Of a stretch of 5,067 nt of DNA, positions 1 to 5,067 are shown one piece after another. The notes under the pieces are model-generated. The model searched no databases. It was not told the DNA's origin and saw nothing but the letters and a program-made list of their open reading frames with translations. Each line of letters opens with the position of its first letter. Positions within the stretch are counted from its first letter, which is position 1. The translations under genes and the position numbers were made by a program. The stretch comes from Flavobacteriaceae bacterium UBA2765. Lineage in GTDB: Bacteria; Bacteroidota; Bacteroidia; Flavobacteriales; Flavobacteriaceae. The DNA is taken from contig DEIV01000112.1 of NCBI GenBank assembly GCA_002352665.1, positions 1 through 5,067 on the forward strand. Reading direction: 5' to 3'.

Positions 1-723
1 CATTAAACGAAAAATTTTGGCTAATTCATTTACAAAAGCAATATTGATATCTCTTTGAGAATTTTCAATAACTTTTGCAGCTTCTGCTACCTTTATTGAA
101 GGTGCCAAATGTGTACCGGCCACAATAATTGATTGATAAATTTTATTGATATAATCTGCAATTTCTGGTGTTGAGCCAGAAGTAACTTTTAAAATTTTAG
201 TTACAGTATGTTCTTTATCTCCCGGATTGATCCTTTCGGGTGAATAACCTGCATAAAAATCTTTGTTAAAAACCAATCCTGATATTTTCTCTAATATAGG
301 TATACATTCTTCTTCTGTGGCTCCCGGAAAAACAGTTGACTCATAGACTACAACATCATTCTTAGACAACATTTTCCCTACGGTTTCGCTTGCCTTATAT
401 AACGGTGTTAAATCAGGCCTATTACTCTTGTCAACAGGTGTTGGCACCGTAATTACATAAAAATTAGCGGACGCTATATCCTCTAAATTATCCGTTAACC
501 ACAGACCCGTTGAGGCTTCATTAAGTCCATTTAACGATGAAACATTAACACTTTTAAGTTCTTCCGAAGACGTCTCTAAGGTGAAATCATCGTTCTCTCT
601 TAACTCTTTGATTCTCTTTGTATTGATATCAAAACCTATTACTTTATACTTTTTCCCAAATTCAACGGCTAGTGGTAATCCTACATATCCTAAACCAATT
701 ATTGCAATTTTTGTTTCCTTCAT
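1..723 (-). CDS. tviB: UDP-N-acetylhexosamine 6-dehydrogenase, TviB/WbpA family (5' part, runs off left edge)
   Basis: Translating the minus strand from the ATG at 723 gives 241 residues open to base 1, so the C-terminus is missing; family members are usually about 425 residues. The enzyme family oxidises C6 of a UDP-N-acetylhexosamine to the uronic acid in two NAD-dependent steps in the cytoplasm, supplying capsule or O-antigen precursors. Visible: the Rossmann motif IIGLGYVGLPLA (residues 8-19), FDIN at the end of the second strand (about 35-38), VPTP (93-96), YESTVFPG (127-134), GYSPERINPGD (about 159-169), and AEAAKVIENSQRD (213-225). In that last motif K217 and N221 match the catalytic Lys and Asn of UDP-glucose dehydrogenases. 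The nucleophilic Cys lies beyond the window. The SPERINPGD and IENSQRDIN wording fits the TviB/WbpA/WbpO branch better than UDP-glucose or GDP-mannose dehydrogenases. GlcNAc versus GalNAc specificity cannot be decided. It sits downstream of wza and wzc in the same direction, 157 bases after wzc. Confidence 0.9.
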   Translation of the reverse strand, partial: MKETKIAIIGLGYVGLPLAVEFGKKYKVIGFDINTKRIKELRENDDFTLETSSEELKSVNVSSLNGLNEASTGLWLTDNLEDIASANFYVITVPTPVDKSNRPDLTPLYKASETVGKMLSKNDVVVYESTVFPGATEEECIPILEKISGLVFNKDFYAGYSPERINPGDKEHTVTKILKVTSGSTPEIADYINKIYQSIIVAGTHLAPSIKVAEAAKVIENSQRDINIAFVNELAKIFRLM

Positions 724-822
724 TCTCTTTAATTTTGTTATTCTTTTCCTTTAGAAGCCATTTATACTTAAGACGTTGTTTTATGAATAATTTTTTATCA
801 CAAAAAACAATTCAATTTTTAT

Positions 823-854
823 CAAAAACATCTTGTTTTTATACAATTCTCAAA
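823..854 (-). promoter_or_regulatory. Possible Bacteroidetes-type promoter for tviB
   Basis: On the minus strand, TTTG (854-851) is followed after 20 bases by TGTTTTTG (830-823). The Bacteroidetes consensus is TTTG, about 19-21 bases, then TAnnTTTG, so the match has one mismatch (G for A at position 2). It would start transcription around 100 bases upstream of the dehydrogenase ATG. In DNA this AT-rich, a chance match is quite possible. Confidence 0.25.
824..840. repeat. Short AT-rich inverted repeat
   Basis: AAAAACA and TGTTTTT form a 7-base perfect stem around a 3-base loop. Only one pair is G-C, so it would be a weak hairpin. It overlaps the spacer and -7 part of the possible tviB promoter. 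It could be a weak terminator or attenuator after wzc, or simple base composition; I favour composition. Confidence 0.25.
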
Positions 855-880
855 CTGTTAACGATTTAACATACAAAAAA

Positions 881-3349
881 TTATTTCTTAAACAATCTTT
901 TTAACCATGGCAATTTTTCATTACTATGATATCCATTACCATATTTTCCGTAAGCTCCATATCCATATCCATAACCGTAGCCATAACCGTAGCCATAGCC
1001 ATAGCCATAGCCATAAGTGTCTTTAACTTTGAAATCATTCAACACATAACTGATGTTTTTAACCTCTCCATTTTTATATTTTTCATCAATCATTCTAGGC
1101 ATTCCGCGTTGTGTATAATTTTGCCTGATAATATACATTATAGCGTCGGAATATTTAAACAACTCAATAGCATCTGCCACTAAACCTACCGGCGGTGTAT
1201 CAATGATAATATAATCATAATTAGCCTTTAAATTTTTAAACATTTTACTAGCTTGTTCACTAATTAACAGCTCAGAAGGATTTGGCGGAATAGGTCCTGA
1301 TGTAATTACATCTAAATTAGGTATTCTAGTGGATTGTATTACCTCATTCAATTCTTTTTGACCAATTAAATAATTTACCACACCAAAATCATTACTTACA
1401 TCAAAATCAATATGCAATTTTGGTTTCCTTAAATCTAAGCCTACCAATATTGTTTTTTTATCACTCATGGCAAAAACAGATGCCATATTGATAGAACACA
1501 GTGTTTTTCCCTCACCACTTACTGAAGAAGTAATTACCACGGTTTTAGATTTACTTTCCTTGCTAAATAGAAATTGAATATTAGACCTCAACGCTCTAAA
1601 CGATTCTGCTAATGACGATTTTGGTTTGTCAAACACTGCCAAATAACTTTCTATAACACCACTACCAATAACGCCCAATACAGGGATTTTATAAGCTTTT
1701 TCAATTTCTTCAACCGTAATTATTTTATTACTTAAAGCCTCTTTAACCAAAATATATACAAATGGTAAACCTAGACCTAATATTGCACCTATCAAATAAT
1801 TAAACAGCGTATTAGGACTGATAGGACCTTGACCAACATCTTTGGCCTTATCTAATACTTTAAGATCAGAAACATTGGCAGCAATAGCCGTACCGGACTC
1901 ATATTGTTTCTGTTTTAAATATTCATAATTTGTCGCTGTTAGGCCATAACTACGCTGTAGTGTAACTAAACCTTGCTCTTTTTTGGGCAAGGTTCTTAGT
2001 TTAGAATTATAGGTACCCATCCTACTTCTAACATTATTTAGATTTACTTGCGTCTCACTTTTTAAATTGGATAAATTCTCTAAAACTACATTTCTAGTAA
2101 TCTCAATATTATCTCTTATATTTTTTAAAGGTGGATAGTTTGGTGTTACAGTCTGTTCCAAAGACTTTTTCTGCTTTGACAATTCGATTAATTCTATAAT
2201 ATTCTTCGTAATATTTGGATCTTCAATAGTAACATTGACTGGTACAGGGATGTCATTACTAATATTTTTATTATTAGAAATGTAATCTTCTAAATTTTTA
2301 TAATAAGCCAGTCTTTCTTTTACTTGTTGCTGTTGTTTGTCTAATTCTATAACTTCCTCAAATAAGGCATTGCCTTCAACACTTAAATCGTTAATACTAT
2401 TCTTTTGTTTAAAATTACCTAGATCTTCTTCTATAGTTTTTAAATTATCTGATGCTAAATTAAAAACATCATCAATATACTTCTTTGTTTTAATAGCATA
2501 TTGTATTTTTTGTTCTTGCTGGTCTATATCTAAAACTTCAACTGTAGTATTGATATAATCTTCTATTTTCTTTTTATTGGCTCCTGTTAAACTCAATTCA
2601 ACAATTGAAGTACCATCCTTTAAATTGTCTACTTTAATATTTCTATACTGATTAACCGTGGCATTAAAATCACTAAATACAATATAATATGTTGAATTTT
2701 CAAAATTTGAGGCTACTCTTTTGGGCTTAATTGTAAATTCACCAAAAGGTGTTTTAACCAAACTGTTTACAACATACTTTTCTGAAAAAGATGCAGACTT
2801 TGAAACATAAGCTTCCTTTTTATTATTGTGATAATTAATTAGGGTTACCTCCTTTTCTTCAAAATCTACAGAAACCAATACCTCATTATTTTCTAAAAAC
2901 TCAAGTTTAATAGGGCTATTTAACAATTGATAACTACCTGAATCTATTGAAATTTCAAACGGTACTTTTCCATAGACATCCTCCATTCTAAAATTACCTT
3001 CTTGTAAATAGTTGATATAATATTGTAATTCCTTTACTACCTTTTCATTGTGGGTTCTTGATTGTAATATGGTAATGATCGTTTCTACCTTATCACTCGG
3101 CCCACCCCAGTTGAAAGCAATGTTGGTATTAGAAGTAAATAAGGGGTTTTGCTCTTCTTTAAAGGTGAAAATACTGTTTAAACTATAAATACGCTGTTTA
3201 CGCTTATTTACATAAGCAGCTATTAACAAGCCTAATATCAACATCAATAAAAATAATTTCCAATGAGAAAGTACTTTAAAGATATATTCTTTAATATCAA
3301 AAGATTTGATATCATTAATATTTAAATCAAACTTATCTAACGGCTTCAT
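881..3349 (-). CDS. wzc: Wzc-like polysaccharide co-polymerase with C-terminal BY-type tyrosine autokinase
   Basis: This is an inner-membrane protein of 822 residues that controls capsule/exopolysaccharide polymerisation and export. Numbering from the ATG at 3349: Wzz-type N-terminus; TM1 about 32-46; a periplasmic region rich in predicted coiled coil (about 240-450); a GNVR-like segment (LPKKEQGLVTLQRSYG, about 454-469) leading to a proline-containing stretch; TM2 about 515-536; then the cytoplasmic kinase. Kinase motifs are ESFRALR (582-588, the EX2RX2R oligomerisation motif), Walker A SSVSGEGKT (608-616), Walker A' ILVGLDLRKP (634-643), and Walker B YIIIDTPP (713-720). The tail holds (YG)10 then A-YGK-YGNGY, 13 tyrosines in residues 779-808, followed by a basic end. 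Oddities are Gly for the first Asp of Walker A' and Ser for the usual Pro in Walker A. A TTG at 3355 would add two residues and directly abut the wza stop; I prefer the ATG. Spacing to wza is 6 bases, so translational coupling is likely. Confidence 0.96.
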   Translation of the reverse strand: MKPLDKFDLNINDIKSFDIKEYIFKVLSHWKLFLLMLILGLLIAAYVNKRKQRIYSLNSIFTFKEEQNPLFTSNTNIAFNWGGPSDKVETIITILQSRTHNEKVVKELQYYINYLQEGNFRMEDVYGKVPFEISIDSGSYQLLNSPIKLEFLENNEVLVSVDFEEKEVTLINYHNNKKEAYVSKSASFSEKYVVNSLVKTPFGEFTIKPKRVASNFENSTYYIVFSDFNATVNQYRNIKVDNLKDGTSIVELSLTGANKKKIEDYINTTVEVLDIDQQEQKIQYAIKTKKYIDDVFNLASDNLKTIEEDLGNFKQKNSINDLSVEGNALFEEVIELDKQQQQVKERLAYYKNLEDYISNNKNISNDIPVPVNVTIEDPNITKNIIELIELSKQKKSLEQTVTPNYPPLKNIRDNIEITRNVVLENLSNLKSETQVNLNNVRSRMGTYNSKLRTLPKKEQGLVTLQRSYGLTATNYEYLKQKQYESGTAIAANVSDLKVLDKAKDVGQGPISPNTLFNYLIGAILGLGLPFVYILVKEALSNKIITVEEIEKAYKIPVLGVIGSGVIESYLAVFDKPKSSLAESFRALRSNIQFLFSKESKSKTVVITSSVSGEGKTLCSINMASVFAMSDKKTILVGLDLRKPKLHIDFDVSNDFGVVNYLIGQKELNEVIQSTRIPNLDVITSGPIPPNPSELLISEQASKMFKNLKANYDYIIIDTPPVGLVADAIELFKYSDAIMYIIRQNYTQRGMPRMIDEKYKNGEVKNISYVLNDFKVKDTYGYGYGYGYGYGYGYGYGYGAYGKYGNGYHSNEKLPWLKRLFKK
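956..1015 (-). repeat. Ten-copy hexamer tandem repeat encoding (Tyr-Gly)10
   Basis: Read on the minus strand from 1015, the units are TATGGC x4, TACGGT, TATGGC, TACGGT, then TATGGA x3. All are in frame and each encodes Tyr-Gly. The array forms most of the tyrosine-rich tail of the Wzc-like kinase. Because the unit is 6 bases, copy-number change would keep the frame and change only the number of tyrosines. Runs of identical synonymous units (four TATGGC, three TATGGA) suggest local duplication rather than purely codon-by-codon selection. Confidence 0.95.
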
Positions 3350-3355
3350 TATCAA

Positions 3356-4147
3356 TTATAGGTTTCTAACTAATAAAATGGTTGTAGTTACTAATGATAA
3401 AACAGAAATTAATGTAGCAAATGTTTGAGCACCTGTGGTACCTGTACCCCATGATTTTTGCTTTAAGGGTTCTACATATATAATATCATTAGATTGAATA
3501 TAATACACTTCAGAATCAAATGCTGAAACATCGGTCAAGTCTATCCTCATTTTTTTTGTTCCATCAATATGTTTTCTAACGATAGTAATATTTTTTCTAT
3601 TCCCTGTAATAGTAATATCTCCTGCATTGGCAATAGCTTCCACTATATTGACTTGATTTTGAAATAAAATCAATGTTCCCGGACTACTTACTTCGCCCAA
3701 AACCGTAAAACGGATACCTGCCAGTTTTACCGTAATAAAAACATCATCAATATCTTTAAAAAACTTACCCAATTCAGACTCAATCTTTTCACGAACTTCT
3801 CTCTCTGTATATCCTAACACATTTAAATCTCCAACATAAGGAATTCTAATCTCCCCTTGCCTGTCAATTGTATAACCATTCAAATAAAAACTACCTTCAT
3901 TAATTTGACCGTTAGCACCTGCATTTTCTGTTTCTGCTTGTTTAAATAAAGCCACCAATTCTTCATTATTGGCCTTGATCCTAATATCTAAAATATCATT
4001 AACCTGCAATTTATATGGCTCATTTAAGATTTTATATACATCTTTTTTCGATGAAGGATTTCCTTGAAAATAGACGAGTTCTTTATTGGGGATGCATGAG
4101 CTCAACAATATGCCCAAACCAAATATGATTAAAATTTTACGTATCAT
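3356..4147 (-). CDS. wza: Wza-like outer-membrane polysaccharide export lipoprotein
   Basis: A 263-residue protein read from the ATG at 4147. A signal peptide (MIRKILIIFGLGILL) ends in the lipobox LSSC with the lipidated Cys at residue 18. A Poly_export domain follows (about 45-142, including YKLQVNDILDIRI and GYTIDRQGEIRIPYVGDL), then one SLBB domain (about 145-225, starting IRFTVLGEVSSPGT). A hydrophobic C-terminal helix (about 241-261) ends in RNL. The family forms the oligomeric outer-membrane exit for capsule or exopolysaccharide; E. coli Wza is about 380 residues with more SLBB-type repeats, so this is the compact Bacteroidetes form. It is first in the minus-strand gene set, with its TAA 6 bases before the wzc ATG. 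An ATG at 4162 would add five residues (MLKID). I prefer 4147 because it gives a compact classic signal peptide and because the perfect -7 element at 4168-4175 would put the transcription start at or next to 4162. Confidence 0.93.
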   Translation of the reverse strand: MIRKILIIFGLGILLSSCIPNKELVYFQGNPSSKKDVYKILNEPYKLQVNDILDIRIKANNEELVALFKQAETENAGANGQINEGSFYLNGYTIDRQGEIRIPYVGDLNVLGYTEREVREKIESELGKFFKDIDDVFITVKLAGIRFTVLGEVSSPGTLILFQNQVNIVEAIANAGDITITGNRKNITIVRKHIDGTKKMRIDLTDVSAFDSEVYYIQSNDIIYVEPLKQKSWGTGTTGAQTFATLISVLSLVTTTILLVRNL

Positions 4148-4167
4148 GTCAATTTTTAACATAGCTG

Positions 4168-4175
4168 CAAATATA
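4168..4175 (-). promoter_or_regulatory. -7 element of a probable wza-wzc promoter
   Basis: The minus-strand sequence TATATTTG (4175 to 4168) matches the Bacteroidetes -7 consensus TAnnTTTG perfectly. It lies 20 bases upstream of the preferred wza ATG at 4147. No clear TTG is found at the matching -33 position, where an imperfect palindrome sits instead. This could mean factor-dependent activation or simply a weak -33. The transcript leader would be very short. Confidence 0.5.
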
Positions 4176-4190
4176 ATTTTTAATTGTTTA

Positions 4191-4214
4191 TTATCGCTAA
4201 TTAATTGCGAATAA
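4191..4214. promoter_or_regulatory. Imperfect palindrome between divergent genes, possible operator
   Basis: TTATCGC (4191-4197) and GCGAATAA (4207-4214) are inverted copies apart from one extra A. They flank a centre that contains the perfect palindrome AATTAATT (4199-4206). The whole element lies upstream of the wza -7 box, roughly over its -33 position, and about 40-60 bases upstream of the methyltransferase ATG. The placement would suit a regulator serving both genes. The AT-rich composition makes chance plausible, though the conserved CGC/GCG arms are unusual in this DNA. Confidence 0.35.
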
Positions 4215-4237
4215 AATAATATTTCTCCCTATTTTCG
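4205..4237 (+). promoter_or_regulatory. Weak candidate promoter for the methyltransferase gene
   Basis: TTG at 4205-4207 and TATTTTCG at 4230-4237 resemble the Bacteroidetes -33/-7 pair. The -7 has one mismatch (C for T at position 7), and the 22-base spacing is slightly long. The ATG follows 17 bases after the -7 element, preceded by an A-rich stretch. Support is thin; I list it because this is the only upstream space available for the gene. Confidence 0.2.
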
Positions 4238-4254
4238 GGCAGTAAAAAATAAAT

Positions 4255-5031
4255 ATGTTATTCCAAATCAAATTCTATCTCAAATTCTTATTAAAATCTA
4301 AGAATAAACATGGCATACATTCCCCTTTTGTTTATCAATTGGTAAGCGACTGTTTTTACGATAAAACTGATAAAAAATGGTATAAAACTCTACATAGATA
4401 CAGAAAATCATTATTAAATAACCATACTGTCATTGCTATTGAGGATTTTGGAGCGGGTTCAAAATCACTAAGATCCCATCAGAGAAAGGTGTCGGATATT
4501 GCAAAAAATGCCGGAATTACTAAAATAAGAGCTCAACTTTTAGGTCGATTATCAACTTATTTTGAAGCAAAACACATTTTAGAAATTGGTACATCTGTAG
4601 GTATAGGGACAGCTGCTCTGAGTTTAAGTAATCCAAATAGTACCATTATAACGCTAGAAGGATGCAAAAATACAGCTACAATTGCTAAAGAAAATTTTGA
4701 ATTCTTTAATTTAAAAAACATTGAAGTAGTTGTGGGGAATTTCAGTAGTACTTTAGCTCAAACGTTAAATAATAAAACTTTTGATCTGGTTTTTTTTGAT
4801 GGCAATCATCAAAAGCAGCCAACTATAGATTATTTTGAACAGTGTCTTGCCCATACTCATCATAATTCAGTTTTTGTGTTTGATGATATTTATTGGAGTA
4901 AAGGCATGCAAGATGCTTGGCAATATATAATAAATCACCCAAAAGTTACGGTGAGTATTGATACTTATTATTGGGGTCTTGTGTTTTTTAGAAAAGAACA
5001 GGTTAAAGAACACTTTGTGGTTAGGGTGTAA
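4255..5031 (+). CDS. SAM-dependent methyltransferase-like protein, substrate unknown
   Basis: A 258-residue soluble protein with a class I (Rossmann) methyltransferase core. Motif I is LEIGTSVGIGTAAL (109-122), the SAM-binding Gly-rich loop. TLEG follows, with E135 as the likely ribose-binding acidic residue. FDLVFFDGNH (176-185) is a motif IV-like strand, and VFVFDDIYW (206-214) is the following strand with the paired Asp seen in O-methyltransferase-like enzymes. The N-terminal 100 residues carry a conserved-looking GIHSPFVYQL segment (20-29) and EDFGAGS (63-69). No signal peptide or membrane segment is evident. I recognise the general pattern as a Bacteroidetes class I methyltransferase with an unassigned substrate; O-methyltransferase is the closest guess. 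It is divergent from wza, so a direct role in capsule modification is possible but not shown. The A-rich stretch before the ATG at 4255 is typical for the phylum. Confidence 0.85.
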   Translation: MLFQIKFYLKFLLKSKNKHGIHSPFVYQLVSDCFYDKTDKKWYKTLHRYRKSLLNNHTVIAIEDFGAGSKSLRSHQRKVSDIAKNAGITKIRAQLLGRLSTYFEAKHILEIGTSVGIGTAALSLSNPNSTIITLEGCKNTATIAKENFEFFNLKNIEVVVGNFSSTLAQTLNNKTFDLVFFDGNHQKQPTIDYFEQCLAHTHHNSVFVFDDIYWSKGMQDAWQYIINHPKVTVSIDTYYWGLVFFRKEQVKEHFVVRV

Positions 5032-5043
5032 TCATTCTTTATT

Positions 5044-5067
5044 TTTAGGGTTTAGGGTTTAGGGTTT
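5044..5067. repeat. TTTAGGG tandem repeat at the right edge
   Basis: Three full TTTAGGG units (5044-5050, 5051-5057, 5058-5064) plus TTT run to the last base, so the true length is unknown. The array starts 12 bases after the methyltransferase stop codon. The unit matches the plant-type telomere heptamer, but the coding context is clearly bacterial, so this is read as an intergenic simple-sequence repeat. Its function is unknown. A terminator role is unlikely from the visible part because the repeat has no self-complementary arms. Confidence 0.85.

Larger units (their letters stand above)
724..880. other. AT-rich intergenic gap between wzc and tviB
   Basis: This is 157 bases of very AT-rich DNA with no credible ORF on either strand. 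A small plus-strand frame starting at 672 overlaps the dehydrogenase and has no coding character. The gap contains a weak AT-only style hairpin and a possible promoter, listed separately. No G+C-rich intrinsic terminator was found. The downstream gene may therefore be read through from wzc, started afresh, or both. Confidence 0.6.

Noticed and set aside
824..840. Rho-independent terminator after wzc.
   Set aside because: The stem has one G-C pair and is not followed by a clean T-run on the minus strand, so it is too weak to call a terminator.
672..869. Plus-strand 65-residue hydrophobic ORF across the dehydrogenase start and the gap.
   Set aside because: It is antisense to the conserved GLGYVG Rossmann start, and its Phe/Leu-rich content is what AT-rich antisense DNA gives; no start signal or family resemblance.
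926..1183. Plus-strand ORF whose translation contains an Ile/Ala/Val/Ser repeat, resembling a membrane peptide.
   Set aside because: It is the antisense shadow of the Tyr-Gly hexamer array and kinase C-terminus; the strongly supported wzc gene occupies the other strand.
2337..2558. Plus-strand 73-residue ORF inside wzc.
   Set aside because: It lies wholly antisense to the coiled-coil part of wzc and shows no independent coding evidence.
881..3349. Separate membrane adaptor and kinase genes, or a frameshift between them.
   Set aside because: One uninterrupted frame carries the Wzz-type region, TM2 and the kinase motifs in order, so it is the fused single-chain form.
5044..5067. Eukaryotic (plant-type) telomere end.
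   Set aside because: All genes are bacterial in type, with a lipobox lipoprotein, a tight operon and a Bacteroidetes -7 box; three heptamers do not make a telomere.

Overview
The window looks like part of a capsule or exopolysaccharide locus from a low-GC member of the Bacteroidetes, most likely a marine-type flavobacterium. Three observations support this. The DNA is strongly AT-rich. A perfect Bacteroidetes-type -7 element (TAnnTTTG) lies in the one divergent intergenic region, and upstream regions are A-rich rather than carrying Shine-Dalgarno sites. The export proteins have Bacteroidetes-style architectures: a short single-SLBB Wza-like lipoprotein, and a fused Wzc-type tyrosine kinase ending in a Tyr-Gly repeat. 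No species can be named from the sequence alone.

Layout: three genes lie on the minus strand and read right to left. First is a Wza-like outer-membrane polysaccharide export lipoprotein (about 4147 to 3356). It is followed almost without a gap by a Wzc-like polysaccharide co-polymerase / BY-type tyrosine autokinase (3349 to 881). After a 157-base AT-rich gap comes the N-terminal 241 residues of a TviB/WbpA-family UDP-N-acetylhexosamine 6-dehydrogenase (723 to 1), which runs off the left edge. On the plus strand, divergent from wza, is a small SAM-dependent methyltransferase-like protein of unknown substrate (4255 to 5031). The window ends inside a TTTAGGG tandem repeat just past that gene.

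How the genes would work together (family knowledge plus inference): the dehydrogenase would supply a UDP-hexosaminuronic acid precursor. The Wzc-like protein would control chain polymerisation and bridge the inner membrane to the periplasm, tuned by phosphorylation of its tyrosine tail. The Wza-like lipoprotein would contribute the outer-membrane exit. Flippase, polymerase, glycosyltransferases and a tyrosine phosphatase are not in the window and are expected to the left.

The most notable features are a 10-copy hexamer array encoding (Tyr-Gly)10 in the kinase tail, a Gly in place of the first Walker A' Asp, an imperfect palindrome between the divergent genes, and the terminal heptamer repeat. 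I see no clearly undescribed system. No gene-free stretch exceeds 300 bases, and no RNA gene, CRISPR array or insertion sequence was recognised.
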